Origin: an uncultured Paracoccaceae bacterium | GTDB taxonomy: Bacteria > Pseudomonadota > Alphaproteobacteria > Rhodobacterales > Rhodobacteraceae | Length of the DNA stretch: 64,000 bases | Direction of reading: 5' to 3' | Assembly (NCBI GenBank): GCA_947498985.1 | Contig: CANMMF010000009.1 | Span: 159,900-223,899, forward strand | Shown here: positions 26,850-35,282 of the stretch, in pieces | Layout: the number at the start of each line of letters is the position of its first letter | Position numbering within the stretch: position 1 is the first letter of the stretch | Notes under the pieces: model-generated | Seen by the model: only the letters and a program-made list of their open reading frames with translations | The model's database searches: none | What the model was told of the DNA's origin: nothing | Translations under genes and position numbers: made by a program

Positions 26850-27836
26850 TCAGTTCAAGGCAGCGTCGGTGATCGCATGTGTCCATGCGCCTTCGGGCTG
26901 CGTGGTGATGACCGGGTCCGAACCGCCCGCCAGAAGCGATTCAACGGTCCGCTGATAATCCGCCTCTTCCAGCGCGCCATCGGATCCCGCAGTCAGCTTG
27001 GCGATCTCGCCCATCATGCGTACCTGATGCGCTTCGGTCTGCGCGCCGGTCTCGTCATAATCGAGCACGATCATAGCCGCGTCTTCGGGGTTCTCTTCGG
27101 CCCATTTCCAACCCTTCATGGAGGCCCGCACAAAGCGCACCATCTTGTCGGAGAATGCCGGATCGGCGAGGTTTTCTTCCAGCACGTAAAGCCCGTCTTC
27201 CAGCGTCGCCACGCCCTGATCCTCGTATTTGAAGGTCACAAGCTCTTCGGGTGTGAGCCCGGCATCGATCACCTGCCAGTATTCATTATAGGTCATGGTG
27301 GACACGCAGGCCGCCTGGCCATTGACCAGCGGATCGACGTTGAAGCCCTGCTTGAGCACCTCGACCCCGGCGTCAGAGCCATCGGTCGCCAGGCCCAGCT
27401 GGCTCATCCAGCTGAGGAACGGGAACTCGTTGCCGAAGAACCAGACACCCAGCGTCTTGCCGGCAAAATCGTCGGTGGTCGCCACACCCGCATCCTTGCG
27501 GCAGGTCAGCATCATGCCGGAGGACTTGAACGGCTGTGCGATATTGACCAGCGGCAGGCCTTTTTCGCGCGCCGCAAGGGCTGCGGGCATCCATTCGACG
27601 GTCACATCCGCGCCGCCACCGGCGATCACCTGCGTCGGCGCGATGTCGGGCCCGCCCGGCTTGATCGTGACGTCGAGGTCTTCCTCCTCGTAATAGCCGT
27701 TTTCAAGCGCGACGTAATACCCTGCGAACTGGGCCTGGGTGACCCATTTGAGTTGCAGCGTCACGTCATCGGCCGCAAACGCCATGCTGGATGCAAGGCC
27801 GAAGACGGCGGCGGTTGCCGTTGTTTTCAGTGTCAT
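26850..27836 (-). CDS. ABC transporter substrate-binding protein, NMT1/THI5-like
   Basis: 328-aa periplasmic binding protein with a Sec signal (TATAAVFGLASSMAFA) and an NMT1/THI5-like fold (VTLQLKWVTQAQFAGYYVALENGYY). Proteins of this group bind pyrimidine-type compounds such as hydroxymethylpyrimidine precursors. It is the last gene of an operon with dihydropyrimidinase and a carbamoyl-amide hydrolase, so import of a pyrimidine or hydantoin-like compound is the best inference. Confidence 0.85.
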   Translation of the reverse strand: MTLKTTATAAVFGLASSMAFAADDVTLQLKWVTQAQFAGYYVALENGYYEEEDLDVTIKPGGPDIAPTQVIAGGGADVTVEWMPAALAAREKGLPLVNIAQPFKSSGMMLTCRKDAGVATTDDFAGKTLGVWFFGNEFPFLSWMSQLGLATDGSDAGVEVLKQGFNVDPLVNGQAACVSTMTYNEYWQVIDAGLTPEELVTFKYEDQGVATLEDGLYVLEENLADPAFSDKMVRFVRASMKGWKWAEENPEDAAMIVLDYDETGAQTEAHQVRMMGEIAKLTAGSDGALEEADYQRTVESLLAGGSDPVITTQPEGAWTHAITDAALN

Positions 27837-27854
27837 AATCGTACTCCCTGTTGG

Positions 27855-28700
27855 TTAGTTTCTTTGTGACGGGTGCCAGAACGTCACCCTTTTCTCGATC
27901 CAGGCCATCAGGCCGTAGAACCCCGTGCCGACCATGGCGGCGACCGCGATCTCAGCCCAGACCAGATCGATTGACAAGCTGCCGACGCCGGTGGAAATCC
28001 GAAATCCCATCCCCCGCGTGGGAGAGCCGAAATATTCGGCAACAATGGCGCCCACCAGCGCCAGCGTCGTGGCGATCTTCATCCCGTTGAAGAGAAACGG
28101 CATCGCCGCGGGCAGGCGCAGCTTGATCAGGGTCTGTGTATAGCTTGCCGCATAGGTGCGCATCAGATCCCGTTGCATGGCGTCGGTCGCGCGCAGACCC
28201 TGCACCATGTTCACGAGGATCGGAAAGAACACCATCACCACCACAACCGCCGCCTTGGACTGCCAGTCAAAGCCGAACCAGTTCACCATGATCGGCGCGA
28301 CGCCGACAATCGGCAGCGCGGCAAAGAAGTTGCCTATGGGCAGCAGACCGCGTGTGAGAAACGCGGACCGGTCGATGGCGATGGCGCAGAGCACGGCGGC
28401 GACAAAGCCGATCACATAGCCCCGCAGCGCGCCCTTGAGCACCGTCTGCACGAAGTCCACCCAGAGCAGATCGGTCGAGGCGGCAAATGTTTGCGCAACG
28501 ACGCTTGGCGCGGGCAGGATCACCGGGCTCACGTTCAATCCGCGCACGATGCCTTCCCAGAGCACGAGGAGCGTCACGCCAAAGAGCACCGGCACCGCGA
28601 TACGCACCGCGCGGGTGTCGCGCCAGCGTGAGTTTGCCAGCCAGATATTCAGCAGCCACGCCCCGATCCAGAAGGCAAGGGCCAGACCCAGAGCGCTCAT
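27855..28700 (-). CDS. ABC transporter permease (SsuC/TauC-like)
   Basis: 281-aa inner-membrane permease with about six helices and the binding-protein-dependent transport domain. The EAA-like loop lies near MQRDLMRTYAASYTQTLIKLRLPAA. It belongs to the nitrate/sulfonate/NMT1-type importer class and pairs with the second permease (overlap 4 bp), the ATPase and the NMT1-like binding protein. Confidence 0.88.
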   Translation of the reverse strand: MSALGLALAFWIGAWLLNIWLANSRWRDTRAVRIAVPVLFGVTLLVLWEGIVRGLNVSPVILPAPSVVAQTFAASTDLLWVDFVQTVLKGALRGYVIGFVAAVLCAIAIDRSAFLTRGLLPIGNFFAALPIVGVAPIMVNWFGFDWQSKAAVVVVMVFFPILVNMVQGLRATDAMQRDLMRTYAASYTQTLIKLRLPAAMPFLFNGMKIATTLALVGAIVAEYFGSPTRGMGFRISTGVGSLSIDLVWAEIAVAAMVGTGFYGLMAWIEKRVTFWHPSQRN

Positions 28701-29632
28701 GGCGTTGCCCCCATGCGCCGCAGCGCGATGCGTTGCGCGAGATCAAGCAGCGTCACAAGCAGCCCGGCCAGAATGGCCGCGGCAAAGAGCGCCGACCAGA
28801 TGGCAAGCGGCGTGCCGAACTGGTCCCCGATGAGGATGCGTGCGCCCAGCCCGCTGATCGCACCGGTGGGCAACTCGCCCACAATCGTGCCGACAAGCGC
28901 CGCGGCGATGCCGACCTTGAGCGATGTGAAAAGATACGGCACCGAGGCGGGCAGCCGCAGTTTCAGAAAGCTCTGCACGCCCGACGCGTCATAGGTCCGC
29001 AGCAGATCGAGCTGCGAGACCTCGGGCGCGCGCAGGCCCTTGACCATGCCCACGAGCACCGGAAAGTAGCACAGATAGGCGGAGATGATCGCCTTGGGCA
29101 ACCCGCGCTCTTCCACGCCGATCTGGCTCGAAAGCACGATGATCATCGGTGCCAGCGCCACGATGGGGATCGTCTGGCTGATGATCGCCCAGGGCATCAG
29201 GCTCATGTCGGCGACCCGCGAATAGACGATGGCCACGGCGCCGATGATGCCGAGCGTTGTGCCCAGCAAGAACCCCCAGAGCGTGGATTTCAGCGTGATC
29301 CAGCCGTGATAGATCAGGGACCGCTTCGACCAGGCGCGGCCCTTCATCGCCATCTCGCCGGTGGTCTTCCAGAGCTCCTGACCGACCTGCGCCGGTGTCG
29401 GCAGGCGCGGGCGATTGAGATCGTAGCCCGCGCGGATGTGCTCGCCGTTCTGCGCCATCAGACGCCAGACGGAGACGTCGCGCCGCGCCACGGAGCCTTC
29501 GGGCACCACATCTGCGCCGGCCCGTTCCGCCTGATCCAGCGCGACGCGGATGTTCATCGGTGCCACCGCCAGGTACCACAGCACAACCAGTGCGCCGAGC
29601 ATCGTCAGGACGGGCAGCAGCGTCCTAGTCAT
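28697..29632 (-). CDS. ABC transporter permease with N-terminal periplasmic insertion
   Basis: 311 aa. A first helix (LPVLTMLGALVVLWYLAVAPM) is followed by a ~90-residue stretch before the permease core, longer than in usual SsuC-like proteins. The coupling loop is DLLRTYDASGVQSFLKLRLPASVPY. The ATG at 29632 overlaps the ATPase stop by 8 bp, so I chose it over an earlier frame start. Second permease of the pyrimidine-associated importer. Confidence 0.86.
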   Translation of the reverse strand: MTRTLLPVLTMLGALVVLWYLAVAPMNIRVALDQAERAGADVVPEGSVARRDVSVWRLMAQNGEHIRAGYDLNRPRLPTPAQVGQELWKTTGEMAMKGRAWSKRSLIYHGWITLKSTLWGFLLGTTLGIIGAVAIVYSRVADMSLMPWAIISQTIPIVALAPMIIVLSSQIGVEERGLPKAIISAYLCYFPVLVGMVKGLRAPEVSQLDLLRTYDASGVQSFLKLRLPASVPYLFTSLKVGIAAALVGTIVGELPTGAISGLGARILIGDQFGTPLAIWSALFAAAILAGLLVTLLDLAQRIALRRMGATP

Positions 29633-30434
29633 AGGAATGCCCGGCCCGCAGCCCCTCGCGGACCCGGTGCGCGACCTCCAGGAATTCCGGCGACTCGCGC
29701 AGATCGAGCGGGCGCTCTTTCGGCAGCGGGCTTTCGATGACATCGGTGATGCGCCCGGGGCGCGGGCTCATCACGACGATCCTGGTGGACAGGTACACCG
29801 CCTCCGGGATCGAGTGGGTGACAAAGCCGATGGTCTTTTCGGTGCGCGCCCAGAGCTTCAGAAGTTGTTCATTGAGGTGGTCGCGCACAATCTCGTCAAG
29901 TGCTCCGAACGGCTCGTCCATCAGCAGGATGTCCGCGTCAAACGCCAGGGCGCGCGCGATAGAGGCGCGCTGCTGCATGCCGCCGGACAATTGCCAGGGA
30001 TATTTGCCGTCAAAGCCCTCCAGATCGACCAGTTCGAGCACCCGTTCAACGCGCTCTGTCTGCTCGGACCTGGAAAACCCCATGATTTCCAGCGGCAGCC
30101 GGATATTGCCGCCGATCGTGCGCCAGGGGTAAAGTCCCGCGGCCTGAAACACGTAGCCATAGGCGCGGTTGCGGCGGGCCTCGTCCGGGGCTATGCCATT
30201 GACGCTGATCGTGCCGGATGTCGGCGTCTCGAGCGCGGCCACGCAGCGCAGAAAGGTGGTCTTGCCACAGCCCGACGGGCCGATGAAGCTGACGAAGTCG
30301 CCTTTCATGATGTCGAGATCGACATCCTTGAGCGCGTGCACCGGGCCGTCATTGGTCTGAAACGTAAGGTTCAGGCCGCGCGCGCTGATCGTTGATTGGG
30401 TGTTCAAACCGGAAACTGCTTTCTTGTCACACAC
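29625..30434 (-). CDS. ABC transporter ATP-binding protein (SsuB/TauB-like)
   Basis: 269-aa ATPase. Walker A GPSGCGKTT, Q-loop VFQAAGLYPW, signature LSGGMQQR, Walker B ILLMDEPFGALD and H-loop VTHS are intact. The likely start is a GTG that overlaps the dihydropyrimidinase stop (GTGTGA), which ties the importer to the catabolic gene. It powers the two permeases downstream. Confidence 0.9.
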   Translation of the reverse strand: MCDKKAVSGLNTQSTISARGLNLTFQTNDGPVHALKDVDLDIMKGDFVSFIGPSGCGKTTFLRCVAALETPTSGTISVNGIAPDEARRNRAYGYVFQAAGLYPWRTIGGNIRLPLEIMGFSRSEQTERVERVLELVDLEGFDGKYPWQLSGGMQQRASIARALAFDADILLMDEPFGALDEIVRDHLNEQLLKLWARTEKTIGFVTHSIPEAVYLSTRIVVMSPRPGRITDVIESPLPKERPLDLRESPEFLEVAHRVREGLRAGHSYD

Positions 30435-31881
30435 CGGTGGCCGGAATGCCCGTCCGCTCCACCGGACGCGGAGATGTCAGCTCTTTCCAGGTCGACAACG
30501 CCTTGTTGGTAACCCCGTTCGCCGGTCGCGAGATGAATTCGCCATGGCCTTCCTGCGTGCGGATCTCGCCGTCATGCACCGCGACCTGCCCACGGGTGAG
30601 CGTAAAGCGCGGCAGGCCGGTGACCTCCTTGCCCTCAAACACGTTGTAATCGATGGAGGATTGCTGCGCGCTGGCGGAGATGGTCTTGGACTTCTCGGGA
30701 TCCCAGACCACCAGATCGGCATCCGATCCCACCGCAATCGCCCCCTTGCGCGGATAACAATTGAGGATCTTGGCGATATTGGTGGAGGTGACGGCGACAA
30801 ATTCGTTCATCGTCAAACGACCCGTCCGCACCCCGTGGGTCCAGAGCATCGGCATCCGATCCTCCAGCCCGCCGGTGCCGTTGGGGATCTTGGTGAAATC
30901 ACCCACGCCATAGCGTTTCTGATCGGTGGTGAAGGCGCAGTGATCGGTCGCCACAACCGACAATGAGCCCGCCTGCAACCCCGCCCACAGGCTGTCCTGA
31001 TGCTGCTTGTTTCGGAATGGCGGCGACATCACGCGGCGCGCGGCATGGTCCCAGTCCTGGTTGAAATACTCGCTGTCATCCAGCGTCAGGTGCTGGATCA
31101 GCGGCTCCCCCCAGACCCGCTTGCCCTGCTGTCGCGCGCGCCGGATCGCCTCGTGCGATTCCTCGCAGGAGGTGTGCACGACGTAAAGCGGCACACCGGC
31201 CATGTCGGCGATCATGATGGCGCGGTTCGTGGCCTCACCCTCGACCTGCGGCGGGCGCGAATAGGCATGCGCCTCGGGGCCGGTATTGCCTTCGGCCAGC
31301 AGTTTTGCCGAAAGCTCCGCCACCACGTCGCCGTTTTCGGCATGCACAAGTGCGATCCCGCCCAGTTCGGCCAGCCGGTTGAACGAGGCAAAAAGCTCAT
31401 CGTCATTGACCATCAGCGCGCCTTTGTAGGCCAGGAAGTGCTTGAAGGTGTTGATGCCGCGCTGCTCGATGACGGTTTTCATGTCGCTGAAGACCTGTTC
31501 CCCCCACCATGTGACCGCCATGTGAAACGAATAGTCGCAATTGGCGCGGGTCGACTTGTTGTCCCAGCGCTTGATCGCGTCAAGCAGGCTTTCGCCCTGA
31601 TTGGGCAGGCAGAAATCCACCACCATCGTGGTGCCGCCCGCCAGTGCCGCGCGTGTGCCGCTTTCGAAATCATCCGACGAATAGGTGCCCATGAAAGGCA
31701 TTTCCAGATGCACATGCGGATCGATGCCGCCCGGCATCACGTAACACCCGGTCGCGTCCAGCTCTTCGTCGCCTCTGAGCCCGTCGCCGATCTCGACGAT
31801 CCGGCCGCCGTCGATCAACACATCCGCCTTGTAGGTGAGGTCATGGGTGACGACCGTTCCGTTTTTGATCACTGTAGTCAT
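30427..31881 (-). CDS. hydA: Dihydropyrimidinase (D-hydantoinase)
   Basis: 484-aa cytoplasmic amidohydrolase. Hydrolyses 5,6-dihydrouracil or dihydrothymine to N-carbamoyl-beta-amino acids, the second step of reductive pyrimidine catabolism. Metal-binding HVH (GGIDPHVHLEMPF) near residue 60, the carbamylated Lys segment KHFLAYKGALM near 150, HAENGD near 183 and VVHTSCEES near 235 are in place. The ATG at 31881 has AGGAAGG upstream. It lies downstream of the Zn-hydrolase gene in one operon with the importer. Confidence 0.93.
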   Translation of the reverse strand: MTTVIKNGTVVTHDLTYKADVLIDGGRIVEIGDGLRGDEELDATGCYVMPGGIDPHVHLEMPFMGTYSSDDFESGTRAALAGGTTMVVDFCLPNQGESLLDAIKRWDNKSTRANCDYSFHMAVTWWGEQVFSDMKTVIEQRGINTFKHFLAYKGALMVNDDELFASFNRLAELGGIALVHAENGDVVAELSAKLLAEGNTGPEAHAYSRPPQVEGEATNRAIMIADMAGVPLYVVHTSCEESHEAIRRARQQGKRVWGEPLIQHLTLDDSEYFNQDWDHAARRVMSPPFRNKQHQDSLWAGLQAGSLSVVATDHCAFTTDQKRYGVGDFTKIPNGTGGLEDRMPMLWTHGVRTGRLTMNEFVAVTSTNIAKILNCYPRKGAIAVGSDADLVVWDPEKSKTISASAQQSSIDYNVFEGKEVTGLPRFTLTRGQVAVHDGEIRTQEGHGEFISRPANGVTNKALSTWKELTSPRPVERTGIPATGV

Positions 31882-31923
31882 ATCGTCACCTTCCTCTTGA
31901 GGCGTTGGCACAGATGGGGGCGC

Positions 31924-33174
31924 TCAGGACACAATCTCTGCGGTTTCGACAACCGCGTGCAGCAGAACATCGGCACCGGCGGACGCCCATTCGGGGCTGA
32001 TCTCTTCGGCTTCGTTGTGGCTCAGCCCGTCGACGCAGGGGCACATGACCATCGCCGTGGGCGCGACGCGGTTGATCCAGCAGGCATCGTGCCCCGCGCC
32101 CGAGATCAGGTTCATGTGGGAATAGCCCAGACGCTCCGCGGCGGAGCGCACAGCCGAGACGCAATTCTCGTCGAATTCCACCGGATCGAAGCCGCCCACC
32201 TTTTCAAACGCGACGGACAGGCCCATGTCGTCGGCAATTGTCTGCGCCTCTTCGCGCAGCCGTTCTTCCATGTCGGTGATGACCGCAAGCTCCGGCGAGC
32301 GGAAATCGACGGTGAACACCGCCTTGCCCGGGATCACGTTGCGCGAATTGGGGTAGACGTCGATATGGCCTGCAGCGCCCACCGCGTGGGGCGCGTGGGA
32401 CAGCGCGATCTCCTCCACTTTCTCGAGGATCCGGGCCATGGCGAGGCCTGCATTCTTGCGCATCGGCATCGGGGTGGAGCCGGTATGGGATTCCTTGCCC
32501 GTCACGGTGACCTGCGTCCAGGACAGGCCCTGCCCATGGGTGACAACGCCGATATCCTTGCCATCCGCCTCGAGGATCGGCCCCTGTTCGATGTGCAATT
32601 CGAAAAAGGCATGCATCTTGCGCGCGCCGACCTCTTCATCACCCCGCCAGCCGATCCGCTGCAGCTCGTCCCCGAAGGTCTTGCCCTCCGCATCCTCGCG
32701 GGCATAGGCCCAGTCCTGGCTGTGCAGCCCGGCGAACACACCCGAGGACAGCATCGCGGGCGCAAAGCGTGTGCCTTCCTCGTTGGTCCAGTTGGTGACC
32801 ACGATGGGGTGCTTCGTCTTGATGTCGAGATCGTTGAGGGTGCGGATCAGTTCCAGACCTGCAAGCACGCCCAGCACCCCGTCGTATTTTCCGCCTGTCG
32901 GCTGGGTGTCGAGATGCGAGCCCACATAGACCGGCAGGGCGTCGGGATCGGTGCCGTCGCGGCGCGCAAACATGTTGCCCATCTGGTCGAGCCCCATGGT
33001 GCAGCCCGCGGCCTCGCACCACGACTGGAACAGGGCCCGTCCTTCGCCATCCTCGTCGGTCACCGTCTGGCGGTTGTTGCCGCCTGCAACGCCGGGGCCG
33101 ATCCGGGCCATCTCCATCAGGCTGTCCCACAGACGTTCGCCGTTGATGCGCAGGTTCTCTCCGATTGCGGCCAT
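31924..33174 (-). CDS. Zn-dependent amidohydrolase (N-carbamoyl-beta-alanine amidohydrolase, HyuC/PydC-like)
   Basis: 416-aa M20-family hydrolase. GSHLDTQPTGGKYDGVLG near residue 85 holds the first metal ligands, NWTNEEGTRFAPAM near 130 the catalytic Glu pair, and ELHIEQGPILE the next His. The lid and dimer domain carries GAGHDACW near the C terminus. In a locus with dihydropyrimidinase it most likely releases NH3 and CO2 from N-carbamoyl-beta-alanine, the third step of uracil degradation. First gene of the leftward operon, preceded by a RutR-like operator. Confidence 0.9.
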   Translation of the reverse strand: MAAIGENLRINGERLWDSLMEMARIGPGVAGGNNRQTVTDEDGEGRALFQSWCEAAGCTMGLDQMGNMFARRDGTDPDALPVYVGSHLDTQPTGGKYDGVLGVLAGLELIRTLNDLDIKTKHPIVVTNWTNEEGTRFAPAMLSSGVFAGLHSQDWAYAREDAEGKTFGDELQRIGWRGDEEVGARKMHAFFELHIEQGPILEADGKDIGVVTHGQGLSWTQVTVTGKESHTGSTPMPMRKNAGLAMARILEKVEEIALSHAPHAVGAAGHIDVYPNSRNVIPGKAVFTVDFRSPELAVITDMEERLREEAQTIADDMGLSVAFEKVGGFDPVEFDENCVSAVRSAAERLGYSHMNLISGAGHDACWINRVAPTAMVMCPCVDGLSHNEAEEISPEWASAGADVLLHAVVETAEIVS

Positions 33175-33215
33175 AGGATTCCCTCCGCGCGTGCGTCATT
33201 CGGACGAACGCTAAT

Positions 33216-33231
33216 TTTACCAGCTGGTCAA
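33216..33231. promoter_or_regulatory. RutR-like operator
   Basis: TTTACCAGCTGGTCAA differs at one non-spacer position from the known RutR consensus TTGACCAnnTGGTCAA. It lies 42 bp upstream of the Zn-hydrolase start and 116 bp upstream of the divergent TetR gene, an ideal place to control both. Confidence 0.75.
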
Positions 33232-33346
33232 ATCAACGCTATCAGAGGGTTGGCATGTGTCAAGAAAATTGCTTTGGTGGTCCTGCAATCTGTCGGTGCG
33301 GCGCGATGCTCTGCGAATAAGTGCACAAAATTTCCGTTGGTGGCCC

Positions 33347-33967
33347 ATGACCAAGACCGAAACGCGCATCCAGAAGAAGAATCAGGCCGCCATTCTCGCG
33401 GCTGGGCTGAAGGTCTTTTCGCAATACGGCTTTCGCGGCTCGACGCTCGATCAGATTGCGAAGGAAGCGGGGCTGTCAAAGCCCAACCTGATCTATTATT
33501 TCGCGTCGAAAGACCTGATTTACAAGGCCCTGCTTGACCGGCTGCTGGAGAACTGGATGGAGCCGATCTACCAGATCGATGCCACCGGCGATCCGGTCGA
33601 GGAATTGATCGGATATGCCAGGCGCAAACTGACGATGAGCCAGAACTACCCCGCCGAAAGCCGGCTGTTTGCCAATGAGATCATCCAGGGCGCGCCGCAG
33701 ATCGGAGACGCGCTCAGAGGAGAGTTGCGCCGCGTCGTCAAGAAAACCGCCTCGACCATCGATGCCTGGGTGGCGGCGGGGCGGATCCAGCCGGTGAATC
33801 CTTACCACCTGATTTTTTCTATTTGGTCAATTACCCAGCATTACGCCGATTTCGACGTTCAGGTCAAAGCGGTCATGGGCCCCGAGGATCCTTTTCCCAG
33901 CGCGCAGGACTATCTCGAAAACATGCTGCGCCGGATGCTGACCGCCAGCCCCGGCGCTTCCGGTTAG
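33347..33967 (+). CDS. TetR-family regulator, RutR-like
   Basis: 206 aa. N-terminal TetR helix-turn-helix (STLDQIAKEAGLSKPNLIYYFASKDLIY) and a C-terminal domain resembling RutR/YCDC-type ligand domains (ESRLFANEIIQGAPQI). RutR in E. coli senses uracil and controls pyrimidine use. The gene lies between the two pyrimidine operons, divergent from one and convergent with the other. The ATG at 33347 fits the family length. A near-consensus RutR site upstream supports the assignment. Confidence 0.85.
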   Translation: MTKTETRIQKKNQAAILAAGLKVFSQYGFRGSTLDQIAKEAGLSKPNLIYYFASKDLIYKALLDRLLENWMEPIYQIDATGDPVEELIGYARRKLTMSQNYPAESRLFANEIIQGAPQIGDALRGELRRVVKKTASTIDAWVAAGRIQPVNPYHLIFSIWSITQHYADFDVQVKAVMGPEDPFPSAQDYLENMLRRMLTASPGASG

Positions 33968-33976
33968 TCTCGCGCG

Positions 33977-35281
33977 CTATTCCGCCGCGACGCGGCTGGG
34001 GTTGTTGGGATGCGCGGTCCAGTCCGCGGGTTCGGCCTCGACCAACTTGCCGGTGCGCGGATCGACCGTGCCAGGCGCCTGACGGACCATGGTGATGCAG
34101 TTTTCCACCGGGCAGACCTCCACACACAGGTTGCAGGCAACGCATTCCTCGTCGATCACGCTGAACTTGCGGTCCCCGGACATCGCAATCGCCTGATGCG
34201 AGGTGTCCTCGCAAGCCGCAAAGCACCGCCCGCAGCTGATGCAGGCGTCCTGATCGATCGACGCCTTGGTCACGTAGTTGAGGTTCAGATACTGCCAGTC
34301 CGTCACATTCGGCACCGCCATCCCGACAAAATCCGAGGTCCGCGTGTGGCCCTTTTCATCCATCCATTGCGACAGGCCCGAGATCATCTCCTGCACGATC
34401 TTGAACCCGTAGGTCATGGCCGCCGTGCAGACCTGCACATTGCCCGCCCCGAGCGCCATGAACTCCGCCGCATCGCGCCAGGTCGTGACCCCGCCGATGC
34501 CCGAGATCGGCAGCCCGGCGGTGGCCGGGTTGCGGGCGATTTCCGCAACCATGTTCATCGCAATGGGCTTTACCGCCGGGCCGCAATAGCCGCCATGGGT
34601 GCCCTTGCCGTCAATCGTCGGTTCCGGCGCCATGGCATCGAGGTCCACCGACACGATGGAGTTGATCGTGTTGATCAGAGACACCGCGTCGGCGCCTCCG
34701 AGCTTTGCCGCTTCGGCGGGTCTGCGGATATCGGAAATGTTCGGCGTCAGCTTCACGATGACGGGCCTGGAATAGTAGGTCTTGCACCATTCGGTGACCA
34801 TGGTGATGTATTCCGGCACCTGCCCGACCGCCGAGCCCATGCCGCGTTCGGACATGCCATGCGGGCAGCCGAAATTCAGCTCGATCCCGTCGGCGCCGGT
34901 CTCTTCGACCAGCGGCAGGATGTCCTTCCAGGCCTGCTCTTCGCAGGGCACCATCAGCGACACGATCAGCGCGCGATCCGGGTAGTCGGCCTTGACGCGC
35001 CGGATCTCTTCGAGATTTACAAACAGATCGCGGTCGGTGATCAACTCGATGTTGTTCATGCCCAGAACCCGCCGGTCCGCGCCATGAATGAAGCCGTATC
35101 GCGGGCCGTTCACATTGACCGCGGGCGGCCCTTCGGCGCCCAGTGTCTTCCACACGACGCCGCCCCATCCGGCCTCGAACGCGCGGCGGACGTTGTATTC
35201 CTTGTCCGTCGGCGGCGCAGAGGCGAGCCAGAACGGGTTCGGGCTCTTGATGCCCAGAAAATCGCTTGTGAGATCCGCCAT
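33977..35281 (-). CDS. preA: NAD-dependent dihydropyrimidine dehydrogenase subunit PreA
   Basis: 434 aa. The FMN-binding TIM-barrel resembles class 1B dihydroorotate dehydrogenase (residues ~5-320; NFGCPHGMSERGMG holds conserved active-site residues). The C-terminal ferredoxin part has two 4Fe-4S clusters (CISCGRCFAAC and CVACNLCVEVC). With PreT it reduces uracil and thymine to their dihydro forms, or the reverse. The gene starts 2 bp after the preT stop. Confidence 0.94.
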   Translation of the reverse strand: MADLTSDFLGIKSPNPFWLASAPPTDKEYNVRRAFEAGWGGVVWKTLGAEGPPAVNVNGPRYGFIHGADRRVLGMNNIELITDRDLFVNLEEIRRVKADYPDRALIVSLMVPCEEQAWKDILPLVEETGADGIELNFGCPHGMSERGMGSAVGQVPEYITMVTEWCKTYYSRPVIVKLTPNISDIRRPAEAAKLGGADAVSLINTINSIVSVDLDAMAPEPTIDGKGTHGGYCGPAVKPIAMNMVAEIARNPATAGLPISGIGGVTTWRDAAEFMALGAGNVQVCTAAMTYGFKIVQEMISGLSQWMDEKGHTRTSDFVGMAVPNVTDWQYLNLNYVTKASIDQDACISCGRCFAACEDTSHQAIAMSGDRKFSVIDEECVACNLCVEVCPVENCITMVRQAPGTVDPRTGKLVEAEPADWTAHPNNPSRVAAE

Positions 35282-35282
35282 G

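Noticed and set aside
27837..27854. TPP riboswitch upstream of the NMT1/THI5-like gene
   Set aside because: Only 18 bp separate it from the upstream permease gene; there is no room for a riboswitch and the context is pyrimidine catabolism, not thiamine synthesis.
31000..33537. 845-codon plus-strand open frame opposite hydA and the amidohydrolase
   Set aside because: Spans two real minus-strand genes and the intergenic region; no domain pattern.
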